The position numbers and the translations under genes were made by a program. A stretch of DNA of 64,000 nucleotides from Dryomyza anilis (lineage: Eukaryota > Arthropoda > Insecta > Diptera > Dryomyzidae), in the NCBI GenBank assembly GCA_951804985.1, contig OX638130.1:108636040-108700039 (forward strand). The letters run 5' to 3'. The notes below the pieces were generated by a model. It did not search any database and was not told where the DNA came from. It saw only the letters and a list, made by a program, of their open reading frames with translations. Positions within the stretch are counted from its first letter, which is position 1. Each line of letters starts with the position of its first letter. Of this stretch, positions 34,168 through 47,490 are shown one piece after another.

Positions 34168-34674
34168 TATAAAGTGAAAATGTGTCATTTGATAGTAAAA
34201 GTGAAATTTACCAGCCAAATAAGTTAAAGTGATGTATTTTTCCATTGTTTTTGTTTTTAATGTACTTTCCTTCCTAATACTCCTTTCGCATTGACTTGTT
34301 ATATTTTCAAATGCGATTGTTTTTTTTTGTTACGCATAATTTGGATTTGTTTTTCTATCATCTGCAAGCTACAGCAATTTGGCACAATGTATGACTTTTT
34401 AATCATGAATTCTGAATAAGAAATCATAAAATATATTCCAGAACTTATACCAATTACTAATTACTCATGACTTATGAATATATTATACATAAAATATTAG
34501 TAAACATATGTAGAATTTTATTCTATTAATTATAATAATTGATTTTTACTATAATCATATATTATGAGTAAAAACCAAATCATTATAATTACTTATTCTT
34601 GGCTGTATATCATAATTAATTTTTCCAAAATTTGTGCGTATAATGCATGATTTATGAGAGTATTTTTCTCCGTG

Positions 34675-35490
34675 CAACGAAGAGGTTCTTGTTTTAAAGT
34701 ACTCGAAATTGTGCTGCTTGGCTCGAACATTTATCTTGTTATTCAATTATTTAGAATAGCTTTTTTTTAAATCCGGGAAAATATGATATTTGCATATCCA
34801 GCAGCAGTTACGGAAATGGTAGAAGCAGCAGATAATAGCATATCCTGCTGTGCTTTAAGATATTTCTGTTTGTGTAACGAAACACAAACATACACATATT
34901 TGTTGACTTAATAAACAACTTAGAAATAAATCTGATATAATTGTACAGAAAACATTCTCAAATGCATTAAGGGAAATAAGAATTTTGATTTTAGGAAAAT
35001 TTGAATGTCTATTTTTAGACAATCCTCATAAGAGAAGAAGATCAATAACTCAATAGTATAATTCATCTAGAATCTCGTGTATGATATATTGTAGATGTGA
35101 TGTATATGTAATGTAGATTATGTGTATTGTAATTCTGAGGTGAGTTTATTAAAAAAGTTATGAATACTTATAGCAAAATAAGCGTTTAGTGGTATAGAAT
35201 TTGATACTTATTTTAATGATACGGACAGCTTGAACATCGAAACTGTTTTCTCGTTTATTGATTACGTGTATTGTTTTCTTTGAACGTAGAGAGTTGGCAT
35301 TTTAGAAAAATACATTTGGGATCATTTACAGAAAAAAATTAAGCAATAACATTTCAACAGAGCAAGTTTTAAAATTTTGAAATTTATCATTTCACAGTCT
35401 GTCATATGATGTGTTTTCGAACTATCCCCAGACAACATTTTTGGCAGGGTCGAGGTGATTTATAAACATTTATAGACCTACATTTATATA
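34675..35490. other. No gene seen
   Basis: AT-rich single-copy-like DNA between two inverted-repeat elements. Confidence 0.4.
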
Positions 35491-36230
35491 AATAAAATTC
35501 TAAAACTCGAGAAGAATTCGGTTAGAAAGAAAAATAGCATAATTTGACTAATGTCAATAAAATACTATTAAAATTCAAGAAGTATTCATCTGAATATTAA
35601 GAAAGCAAATTACTTAGTTGTCAATAAAGTTTAAAAGTTTATTATACAGAATTTTCAGAATTTAATTTATTGATTATTAAAAACCAAAAAGAACACGCAA
35701 AATTGTTGCTGTATTCTTCGCAAAAGGAAAACGTGTTCATGTATCTGCTGTTGTTTTCATCGATCTTTCTTTGTCTGTAATATTCGCTTGTATGTTTTGT
35801 GTTGCGTTGCTGTTGCTGTTTGTTAGTGTGCATGTCTGTTTACTGAAAATAACTAAGCCAAATTCTTCTAGATAATAAGACATTTTGTTCTTAGGTATCA
35901 AAAAAGTAACTAAGTACAATTTTTCTGGATTGCAGATGTTTTTTCTTAGGTATCAAAAAACGGCATGATATACAATGTTTGCATGTGTGTACAGCAACAA
36001 CATTTTTGATACTTAAGATATTAATAACTGAATTCAAGACTAATTCTACTTAGTTACTTTTTTGATTCCTAAGAAATTAATAACTGAATTCAAGAAAAAT
36101 TCTACTTAGTTACTTTTTTTTGACAACTAAGTGAATCCTTTTCTTGAAATTAAAGATTTTTCGGTTTAGCTGTATATCACTTCGTATACTTCTTGATTCT
36201 TTCTGGATTTTAGAACTTTTTTCCCTCCGT
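35491..36230. mobile_element. CACGGAGGG element B, inverted relative of A, one end lost
   Basis: Runs opposite to element A, matching its right half (ACTCGAGAAGAATTCGG, GAACACGCAAAATTGTTGC) and its left end (CTGGATTTTAGAACTTTTTTCCCTCCG). The terminal CACGGAGGG at 35491 is missing, so the element is truncated there. Confidence 0.7.
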
Positions 36231-36239
36231 TTATCAACA

Positions 36240-36500
36240 GCTGCCTATTTTCTGCCCGTTCCCAAAATATGCCACGAATATGCAAATAAAATTCTACAAA
36301 ATTTTACAACCTGCTATACACTTCCCAAAGCATTGCATTTATCTGTACCAGCTGTCTAATTTATGCCCATTCCCGAAATATGACGTGAATCTGCCATTAA
36401 AATTCCACAAAATTTTACAACCTCCTTCCCGAAATAATCCATTTATCTCTGTGTTTGCCGGACATATTACTGAGAAATGTCAGAAATTTTCTCTCGGGTA
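36240..36500. repeat. Dispersed repeat shared with 11596-11960
   Basis: Two tandem diverged units carry CTGCCCGTTCCC or ATGCCCATTCCCG, then ATATGCC or ATATGACGTGAATCTGCC and AAAATTTTACAACCTSC. Non-coding despite short frames. Confidence 0.5.
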
Positions 36501-36924
36501 AGGTCGATTAAAAAAACATCCATATCATAGATTTATCGCTAATTTAAATTTTGCAAATTTTTAAAATTCATCACTTCGATATCGCTATATTTTGTAAAGC
36601 AATCTTAAACTTGGATTATGGTTCTTCGATATCGGTGAAATTTCGTAATGTGTTTTGTAACGAAAAACTCCAAAACATCGCATTGATATCTTTCTATCAT
36701 TTAAGTTCAATTTGACGCTCGATATCGCCACAATAATAGTTCATTTCGATATTGTGTAATTTCTCCTACTTCTCGCATTGATCTCGTGAAGATACAGAAA
36801 CGAATGGCTTACTGGGTTTGTTTTTTTTAATGCCACTTGGATTCGGTGGTGCAGTAATTAAGAAATTCGTTACACTGCATCCAATACTCACCATTAAAAT
36901 TTCAACATATTAACATATAACCTA
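36501..36924. other. No gene seen; CGATATCG words
   Basis: Degenerate CTTCGATATCG words recur at roughly 70-90 bp spacing up to 36780. Confidence 0.4.
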
Positions 36925-37105
36925 TTAAAAACTCACCATGCAAAAACTCACAAAAATTCATTACACAAAAACTCGACACCAAAACTGACTACAGCTAAAA
37001 CTCACCACTTTTAAAATTAATTACACCAAATATTAAAAATTCAAAAAAATCATCACAAAAAATTCACCATACCAAATACTCACCACACTAAAAACTCACA
37101 ACAAT
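36925..37105. repeat. 15-bp AAAACTCACCACACC minisatellite (left flank)
   Basis: Reverse complement of the TGGTGAGTTTTAGTG unit, degenerate, about 12 units. It borders the older satellite and reappears in the same orientation at 47724-47815 on the other side. Confidence 0.7.
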
Positions 37106-37625
37106 TTTTAACCGAGCATAAACAGACCGTTTACAGAGGCGAGGTCAGTGGAAATAATTCCTCAATCTGTGCATATAAAGGGCCACTGTCCAGTCGGTGA
37201 TGACTGTGTACTAACCGAACCTAATACGTAGGGTAGCTAATGGATAGGGCTTTCCAAAATTATATAACAAACGTTTGGATCGATCTTTCTAACAATTTTA
37301 ATTTCTTTTTTGAAAATGGGTCATATTTGGTGGGAAAAGTGGCCATGATGATGTGGTCACCGTCCAGTCAGGGATAACTGTGTACTAACCGTAACCTAAT
37401 ACGTTGGATTGGCATGGATAGGGCTTTCCAAAAATATATACCAAAAATTTTGATCGATCTACCTAACATTTTTATTTTTTTTTTGAAAATGGGTAATATT
37501 TGGTAGAAAAAGTGGTCATGTTTAAGTTACTACTGTCCAGTCGGGGATGACGGTGTCCTAACCGCACCAAGTACGTCGGATAGGCAATGAATAGGGTTTT
37601 TCAAAAATATATACTAAAAGTTTGA
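37106..37625 (+). repeat. Older 174-bp tandem repeat (left flank of foldback element)
   Basis: Begins with a diverged form of the subterminal module TTAACAGAGCGTTAACAG, followed by three units with GTCCAGTC at 37188, 37362 and 37535 (spacing 173-174). The units are distant relatives of the 193-bp monomer (shared GGATAGG.AATG.ATAGGGCTTT.CAAA and GATCGATC). The last unit is interrupted by the foldback element and resumes at 47638. Confidence 0.7.
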
Positions 37626-37754
37626 AAGTATGTGAAGTTAAATACGTATTTTTTTTAGCAAAGACACAAACCAATTTTTTTTACAGAGCATTAACAGAGC
37701 GTTAACAGCCGCTATGTTAGCGGATGAAATCCTCCGATTGGTACACATAAATGA

Positions 37755-40700
37755 CTCCGAATCCGTCCAGGATCTTCATGATGGAACGGAATTTAGTACA
37801 TTGGATAGCTAATGAATAGGGCTTTCCAAATATGTAACCTACATATACTGATCGATCCATTAGACATTTTATATACATTTTTAAACTTGGTCATATATTG
37901 AGAAAAAGTGGTGATGATGAAGTGGACAGTACTCCGTCCACGGTCCCCGTGCTGGAACTTCTTAGAGTAGGTTGGATAGGTAATGATTAGAGCTTTCCAA
38001 ATCTGTGACCTACATAGTTGGATCGATACGCTGGATATTTTTTATGAATTTTTAAAACTTGACCATTTACAAGCAACAAAAATATTCATATGAAGAAAAA
38101 GTCATGATGATGAAATGGCCACTACTCCGGCCATGGTTCCCGTGCTGGAACTTCTTATAGTAGGTTGGATACGTAATGATTAGTGCTTTTCAAATATGTG
38201 ATCCACATAGTTGGATCGATACGCAGGATATTTTTAATGAATTTTTGAAACTTGGCCATTTACAAGCAACAAAATTATTCATATGAAGAAAAAGTCATGA
38301 TCATGAAGTGGCCACTACTCCGTCCATGGTCCCCGTGCTGGAACTTCCTATTGTAGGTTGGAAAGGTAATGATTAGGGCTTTTCAAATATGTGATCGACA
38401 TAGTTGGATCGATACGCTGGATATTTTTAATGAATTTTTGAAACTTGACCATTTACAAGGAACAAAAATATTCATATGAAGAAAAAGTCATGATCATGAA
38501 GTGGCCACTACTTCGTCCATGGTCCCCGTGCTGGAACTTCTTATAGTAGGTTCGATAGGTAATGATTAGGGCTTCTCAAATATGTGATCCATTTAGTTCG
38601 AGCGTTACGCTGGATATTTTTTATGAATTTTAGAAACTTGACCATTTACAAGCAACAAAAATATTCATATGAAGAAAAAGTCATGATCATGAAGTGGCCA
38701 CTACTCCGTCCATGGTCCCCGTGCTGGAACTTCTTATAGTAGGTTGGATAGGTAATGATTAGGGCTTTTCAAATATGTGATCGACATAGTTGGATCGATA
38801 CGCTGGATATTTTTTATGAATTTTTGACCATTTACAAGGAACAAAAATATTCATATGAAGAAAAAGTCATGATGATGAAGTGGCCACGACTCCGTCCATG
38901 GTCCCCGTGCTGGAACTTCTTATAGTAGCTTGGATAGGTAATGATTAGGGCTTCTCAAATATGTGATCCATATAGTTCGAGCGATACGCTGGATATTTTT
39001 TATGAATTTTAGAAACTTGACCATTTACAAGCAACAAAAATATTCATATGAAGAAAAAGTCATGATGATGAAGTGGCCACTACTCCGTCCATGGTCCCAG
39101 TGCTGGAACTTTTTATAGTAGGTTGGATAGGTAATGATTAGGGCTTTTCAAATATGTGATCGATATAGTTGGATCGATACGCTGGATATTTTTTATGAAT
39201 TTTTGAAACTTGACCATTTACAAGGAACAAAAATATTCATATGAAGAAAAAGTCATCATTATGAAGTGGCCACTACTCCGTCCATGGTCCCCGTGCTGGA
39301 ACTTCTTATAGTAGGTTGGATAGGTAATGATTAGGGCTTTTCAAATATGTGATCGACATAGTTGGATCGATACGCTGGATATTTTTTATGAATTTTTGAA
39401 ACTTGACCATTTACAAGGAACAAAAATATTCATATGAAGAAAAAGTCATGATGATGAAGTGGCCACGACTCCGTCCATGGTCCCCGTGCTGGAACTTCTT
39501 ATAGTAGGTTGGATAGATAATGATTAGGGCTTTTCAAATATGTGATCGACATAGCTGGATCGATACGCTGGATATTTTTTATGAATTTTTGAAACTTGAC
39601 CATTTACAAGGAACAAAAATATTCATATGAAGAAAAAGTCATGATCATGAAGTGGCCACTCCTCCGTCCATGGTCCCCGTGCTGGAACTTCTTATAGTAG
39701 GTTAGATAGGTAATGATTAGGGCTTCTCAAATATGTGATCCGTATAGTTCGTACGATACGCTGGATATTTTTTATGAATTTTAGAAACTTGACCATTTAC
39801 AAGCAACAAAAATATTCATATGAAGAAAAAGTCATGATGATGAAGTGGACACGACTCCGTCCATGGTCCCCGTGCTGGAACTTCTTATAGTAGGTTGGAT
39901 AGGTAATGATTAGGACTTTTCAAATATGTGATCGATATAGTTCGAGCGATACGCTGGATATTTTTTATGAATTTTAGAAACTTGACCATTTACAAGCAAC
40001 AAAAATATTCATATGATGAAAAAGTCATGATGATGAAGTGGCCACGACTCCGTCCATGGTCCCCGTGCTGGAACTTCTTATAGTAGGTTGGATAGATAAT
40101 GATTAGGGCTTTTCAAATATGTGATCGACATAGATGGATCGATACGCTGGATATTTTTTTATGAATTTTTGAAACTTGACCATTTACAAGGAACAAAAAT
40201 ATTCATATGAAGAAAAAGTCATGATCATGAAGTGGCCACTACTCCGTCCATGGTCCCCGTGCTGGAACTTCTTATAGTAGGTTGGATAGGAAATGATTAG
40301 GGCTTTTCAAATATGTGATCGACATAGTTGGATCGATACGCTGGATATTTTTTATGAATTTTTGAAACTTGACCATTTACAAGGAACAAAAATATTCATA
40401 TGAAGAAAAAGTCATGATCATGAAGTGGCCACTACTCCGTCCATGGTCCCCGTGCTGGAACTTCTTATAGTAGGTTGGATAGATAATGATTAGGGCTTCT
40501 TAAATATGTGATCCATATAGTTCGAGCGATACGCTGGATATTTTTTATGAATTTTAGAAACTTGACCATTTACAAGCAACAAAAATATTCATATGAAGAA
40601 AAAGTCATGATGATGAAGTGGCCACGACTCCGTCCATGGTCCCCGTGCTGGAACTTCCTGTAGTAGGTTGGATAGGTAATGATTAGGGCTTTTCAAATAT

Positions 40701-42895
40701 GTGATCGACATAGTTGGATCGATACGCTGGATATTTTTTATGAATTTTTGAAACTTGACCATTTACAAGGAACAAAAATATTCATATGAAGAAAAAGTCA
40801 TGATGATGAAGTGGCCACGACTCCGTCCATGGTCCCCGTGCTGGAACTTCTTATAGTAGGTTGGATAGGTAATGATTAGGGCTTTTCAAATATGTGATCG
40901 ATATAGTTCGAGCGATACGCTGGATATTTTTTATGAATTTTAGAAACTTGACCACATTCAAGCAACAAAAATATTCATTTGAAGAAAAATTCATGATGAT
41001 GAAGTGGCCACGACTGCGTCCATGGTCCCCGTGCTGGAACTTCTTATAGTAGGTTGGATAGGTAATGATTAGGGCTTTTCAAATATGTGATCCATATAGA
41101 TCGAGCGATACGCTGGATATTTTTTATGAATTTTAGAAACTTGACCATTTACAAGCAACAAAAATATTCATATGATGAAAAAGTCATGATGATGAAGTGG
41201 CCACGACTCCGTCCATGGTCCCCGTGCTGGAACTTCTTATAGTAGGTTTGATAGGTAATGATTAGAGCTTCTTAAATATGTGATCCATATAGTTCGAGCG
41301 ATACGCTGGATATTTTTGATGAATTTTAGAAACTTGACCACATTCAAGCAACAAAAATATTCATATGATGAAAAAGTCATGATGATGAAGTGGCCACGAC
41401 TCCGTCCATGGTCCCCGTGCTGGAACTTCTTATAGTAGGTTTGATAGGTAATGATTAGGGCTTTTCAAATATGTGATCGATATAGTTCGAGCGATACGCT
41501 GGATATTTTTTATGAATTTTAGAAACTTGACCATTTACAAGCAACAAAAATATTCATATGATGAAAAAGTCATGATGATGAAGTGGCCACGACTCCGTCC
41601 ATGGTCCCCGTGCTGGAACTTCTTATAGTAGGTTGGATAGGTAATGATTAGGGCTTCTCAAATATGTGATCGACATAGTTGGATCGATACGCTGGATATT
41701 TTTTATGAATTTTTGAAACTTGACCATTTACAAGGAACAAAAATATTCATATGAAGAAAAAGTCATGATGATGAAATGGCCACTACTCCGTCCATGGTTC
41801 CCGTGCTGGAACTTCTTATAGTAGGTTGGATAGGTAATGATTAGGGCTTTTCAAATATGTGATCCATATAGTTCGAGCGATACGCTGGATATTTTTTATG
41901 AATTTTAGAAACTTGACCATTTACAAGCAACAAAAATATTCATATGAAGAAAAAGTCATGATGATGAAGTGGCCACGACTCCGTCCATGGTCCCCGTGCT
42001 GGAACTTCTTATAGTAGGTTGGATAGGTAATGATTAGGACTTTTCAAATATGTGATCGATATAGTTCGAGCGATACGCTGGATATTTTTTATGAATTTTA
42101 GAAACCTGACCATTTACAAGCAACAAAAATATTCATATGATGAAAAAGTCATGATGATGAAGTGGCCACGACTCCGTCCATGGTCCCCGTGCTGGAACTT
42201 CTTATAGTAGGTTGGATAGATAATGATTAGGGCTTTTCAAATATGTGATCGACATAGTTGGATCGATACGCTGGATATTTTTTATGAATTTTTGAAACTT
42301 GGCCATTTACAAGCAACAAAAATATTCATATGAAGAAAAAGTCATGATGATGAAATGGCCACTACTCCGTCCATGGTTCCCGTGCTGAAACTTCTTATAG
42401 TAGGTTGGATAGGTAATGATTAGTGCTTTTCAAATATGTAATCTACATAGTTAGATCGATACGCTGGATATATTTTATGAATTTTTGAAACTTGACCATT
42501 TACAAGGAACAAAAATATTCATATGATGAAAAAGTCATGATGAGGAAGTATCCTCTGCTCCGTCCATGGTTTCCGTGCTGGAATTTCTTATAGTAGTTGG
42601 ATCGATACGCTGGATATATTTTATGAATTTTTGAAACTTGACCATTTACAAGCAACAAAAATATTCATATGAAGAAAAAGTCATGATGATGTAGTAGCCA
42701 CTACTCCGTCCATGGTCCCCGTGCTGGAACTTATTAGTAGGTTGTATTAGTAGGTTGGATTGGTAATGATTACATTTTTCCAAATATGTGACCTACATAG
42801 TTGGATCGATACGCTGGATATATTTAATGAATTTTAGAAACTTGACTATTTACAAGCAACAAAAATATTCGTATGAAGAAAAAGTCATGATGAAG
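37755..42895 (+). repeat. 193-bp satellite array, left arm (about 27 units)
   Basis: The motif CCATGGTCCCCGTGCTGG recurs at 38324, 38517, 38710, 38896, 39089 and 39282, mostly 193 bp apart. Monomers fall into two classes: one reads GTTGGATCGATACG with TTTTTGAAACTTG and CAAGGAAC, the other GTTCGAGCGATACG with TTTTAGAAACTTG and CAAGCAAC. The outermost units are the most diverged. Confidence 0.93.
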
Positions 42896-43913
42896 TTTTG
42901 TATTTTTTTATATTACTGTTTTTGTATTCAATAATATATTATAATAATATCAAATATTATGCTAATATAAAATATTATAGAAAAATTTTAAGATATTAAA
43001 AAGAAAATTAAAAAATTAGAGATAACAAGAAAAAAAAAACAATGTAAATATTAACGATAAATTTAAAATTTAACTTAAATATATATGTATACATGTTTTT
43101 GCAAGATGTTTACCCTTTTTGTATACAACAATATATATACAAGTTAAACTTTATTTTATGAAAACATATCGTATAATAACTGGAAACCTTTTTCTAAACA
43201 TCTACTTATGAAAAATTAATTATTTCCATTTTAGATAAAAAGCATTGTGAAATGGTATATGTGAATTAAAAAAATTAAAAAATTCACATATATTGACCCT
43301 TTGGTTCACCCAATTCACAATATTAGTTCGAATCATTTGGAAATTTATCAGAAATATTAAGTCTTTTAAAAATAAATTATGTTGATCTTCACCATTTTAC
43401 GAGTTTGAAAAATGTTTTAGTAGAACATAATTTTTGAATAGATTCTTTTAACTGTATATGTTTCACAATTTTCTAAAAACTGAATTAAAGGACAACAGCT
43501 AACTAATTAAGAAGATACTAAATCGTTTCGATTAAAAATGAAAGGCTGTTCATTAAATATATAGCAACAATGTATTAAACATGCTTTCATTGTGAACGAC
43601 AAATAAAAGAAGATTTACATAATTCGAACATTGTATAGGAGGAAAATATGTTAATATTGTTTTCCTATCATCTATCAATTGACTGCAGATTTAAAATGTA
43701 TTGTAATAAATATACTAATATAAAAGGTTATAGAAAAAAGATATTTAATTTATTTTTAATTATGTATACTGGCATAAAATGCAGTCCAATTTTTCTAAAA
43801 CTGCAGTCTTCAGATAGATGCTAGAATAACAAGACGAACATATTTTTCTCCTACATTTTGAACAATATAAATTTAAAGACAACATACAATTATACTTATT
43901 AATTTTGGTTTGC
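42896..43913. other. Spacer of the foldback element
   Basis: About 1.0 kb of AT-rich sequence unrelated to the satellite, with no open frame, hairpin or known element recognised. Confidence 0.7.
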
Positions 43914-46900
43914 GTTGTAAATGGTCAAGTTTCGAAAATTCATTAAAAATATCCAGCGTATCGATCCAACTATGTCGATTACATATTTAAAAAGCCCTAA
44001 TCATTACCTGTCCAACCTACTATAAGAATTTCCAGCACGGGGACCATGGACGGAGTAGTGGCCACTTCATCATCATGACTTTTTCATCATATGAATATTT
44101 TTGTTCCTTGTAAATGGACAAGTTTCAAAAATTCATAAAAAATATCCAGCGTATCGATCCAACAATGTCGATCACATATTTGAAAAGCCCTAGTCATTAC
44201 CTATCCAACCTACTATAAGAAGTTCCAGCACGGGGACCATGGACGGAGTCGTGGCCACTTCATCGTCATGACTTTTTCATCATATGAATATTTTTGTTGC
44301 TTGTAAATGGTCAAGTTTCTAAAATTCATAAAAAAATATCCAGCGTATCGATCCATCTATGTCGATCACATATTTGAAAAGCCCTAATCATTACCTATCA
44401 AACCTACTATAAGAAGTTCCAGCACGGGGACCATGGACGGAGTCGTGGCCACTTCATCATCATGACTTTTTCATCATATGAATATTTTTGTTGCTTGAAT
44501 GTGGTCAAGTTTCTAAAATTCATCAAAAATATCCAGCGTATCGCTCGAACTATATGGATCACATATTTAAGAAGCTCTAATCATTACCTATCAAACCTAC
44601 TATAAGAAGTTCCAGCACGGGGACCATGGACGGAGTCGTGGCCACTTCATCATCATGACTTTTTCATCATATGAATATTTTTGTTGCTTGTAAATGGTCA
44701 AGTTTCTAAAATTCATAAAAAATATCCAGCGTATCGCTCGATCTATATGGATCACATATTTGAAAAGCCCTAATCATTACCTATCCAACCTACTATAAGA
44801 AGTTCCAGCACGGGGACCATGGACGCAGTCGTGGCCACTTCATCATCATGAATTTTTCTTCAAATGAATATTTTTGTTGCTTGAATGTGGTCAAGTTTCT
44901 AAAATTCATAAAAAATATCCAGCGTATCGCTCGAACTATATGGATCACATATTTAAGAAGCCCTAATCATTACCTATCCAACCTACTATAAGAAGTTCCA
45001 GCACGGGGACCATGGACGGAGTCGTGGCCACTTCATCATCATGACTTTTTCTTCATATGAATATTTTTGTTCCTTGTCAATGGTCAAGTTTCAAAAATTC
45101 ATAAAAAAATATCCAGCGTATCGATCCATCTATGTCGATCACATATTTGAGAAGCCCTAATCATTACCTATCCAACCTACTATAAGAAGTTCCAGCTCGG
45201 GGACCATGGACGGAGTCGTGGCCACTTCATCATCATGACTTTTTCATCATATGAATATTTTTGTTGCTTGTAAATGGTCAAGTTTCTAAAATTCATAAAA
45301 AATATCCAGCGTATCGCTCGAACTATATCGATCACATATTTGAAAAGTCCTAATCATTACCTATCCAACCTACTATAAGAAGTTCCAGCACGGGGACCAT
45401 GGACGGAGTAGTGGCCACTTCATGATCATGACTTTTTCTTCATATGAATATTTTTGTTCCTTGTAAATGGTCAAGTTTCAAAAATTCATAAAAAATATCC
45501 AGCATATCGATCCAACTATGTCGATCACATATTTGAAAAGCCCTAATCATTACCTATCCAACCTACTATAAGAAGTTCCAGAACGGGGACCATGGACGGA
45601 GTAGTGGCCACTTCATGATCATGACTTTTTCTTCATATGAATATTTTTGTTCCTTGTAAATGGTCAAGTTTCAAAAATTCATAAAAAATATCCAGCGTAT
45701 CGATCCAACTATGTCGATCACATATTTGAAAAGCCCTAATCATTACCTATCCAACCTACTACAGGAAGTTCCAGCACGGGGACCATGGACGGAGTCGTGG
45801 CCACTTCATCATCATGAATTTTTCTTCATATGAATATTTTTGTTGCTTGTAAATGGTCAAGTTTCAAAAATTCATAAAAAATATCCAGCGTATCGATCCA
45901 ACTATGTCGATCACATATTTGAAAAGCCCTAATCATTATCTATCCAACCTACTATAAGAAGTTCCAGCACGGGGACCATGGACGGAGTCGTGGCCACTTC
46001 ATCATCATGACTTTTTCTTCATATGAATATTTTTGTTGCTTGTAAATGGTCAAGTTTCTAAAATTCATAAAAAATATCCAGCGTATCGCTCGAACTATAT
46101 GGATCACATATTTGAGAAGCCCTAATCATTACCTATCGAACCTACTATAAGAAGTTCCAGCACGGGGACCATGGACGGAGTAGTGGCCACTTCATGATCA
46201 TGACTTTTTCTTCATATGAATATTTTTGTTCCTTGTAAATGGTCAAGTTTCAAAAATTCATAAAAAATATCCAGCGTATCGGTCCAACTATGTCGATCAC
46301 ATATTTGAAAAGCCCTAATCATTACCTATCCAACCTACTATAAGAAGTTCCAGCACGGGGACCATGGACGGAGTAGTGGCCACTTCATAATGATGACTTT
46401 TTCTTCATATGAATATTTTTGTTCCTTGTAAATGGTCAAGTTTCAAAAATTCATAAAAAATATCCAGCGTATCGATCCAACTATGTCGATCACATATTTG
46501 AAAAGCCCTAATCATTACCTATCCAACCTACTATAAAAAGTTCCAGCACTGGGACCATGGACGGAGTAGTGGCCACTTCATCATCATGACTTTTTCTTCA
46601 TATGAATATTTTTGTTGCTTGTAAATGGTCAAGTTTCTAAAATTCATAAAAAATATCCAGCGTATCGCTCGAACTATATGGATCACATATTTGAGAAGCC
46701 CTAATCATTACCTATCCAACCTACTATAAGAAGTTCCAGCACGGGGACCATGGACGGAGTCGTGGCCACTTCATCATCATGACTTTTTCTTCATATGAAT
46801 ATTTTTGTTCCTTGTAAATGGTCAAAAATTCATAAAAAATATCCAGCGTATCGATCCAACTATGTCGATTACATATTTGAAAAGCCCTAATCATTACCTA

Positions 46901-47490
46901 TCCAACCTACTATAAGAAGTTCCAGCACGGGGACCATGGACGGAGTAGTGGCCACTTCATGATCATGACTTTTTCTTCATATGAATATTTTTGTTCCTTG
47001 TAAATGGTCAAGTTTCAAAAATTCATTAAAAATATCCAGCGTATCGATCCAACTATGTCGATCACATATTTGAAAAGCCCTAATCATTACCTTTCCAACC
47101 TACTATAAGAAGTTCCAGCACGGGGACCATGGACGGAGTAGTGGCCACTTCATGATCATGACTTTTTCTTCATATGAATAATTTTGTTGCTTGTAAATGG
47201 CCAAGTTTCAAAAATTCATTAAAAATATCCTGCGTATCGATCCAACTATGTGGATCACATATTTGAAAAGCACTAATCATTACGTATCCAACCTACTATA
47301 AGAAGTTCCAGCACGGGAACCATGGCCGGAGTAGTGGCCATTTCATCATCATGACTTTTTCTCAATATATGACCAAGTTTAAAAATGTATATAAAATGTC
47401 TAATGGATCGATCAGTATATGTAGGTTACATATTTGGAAAGCCCTATTCATTAGCTATCCATTGTACTAAATTCCGTTCCATCATGAAGA
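43914..47490 (-). repeat. 193-bp satellite array, right arm (about 18 units, inverted)
   Basis: The same monomers in reverse complement (CCAGCACGGGGACCATGG every 193 bp). Rare variants of the left arm reappear here in the mirrored order, including a 7-bp shorter unit, CATCATTATGAAG, CCCAGTGCTGG and CATTTGAAGAAAAATTC. Confidence 0.93.

Larger units (their letters stand above)
31701..34674. mobile_element. Candidate outer inverted-repeat element (CACGGAGAAAA ends) with two nested insertions
   Basis: CACGGAGAAAA at 31701 is mirrored by TTTTTCTCCGTG ending at 34674. Both edges hold AT-rich sequence with ATAAATCATG words. A family M MITE (31988-32855) and a CACGGAGGG element (32875-34167) sit between them. 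The pairing of the two ends is an inference. Confidence 0.35.

Noticed and set aside
37755..47490. CRISPR array or protein-coding repeat
   Set aside because: There are no unique spacers between units, the units are contiguous 193-bp monomers, and they contain stops in every frame I read.
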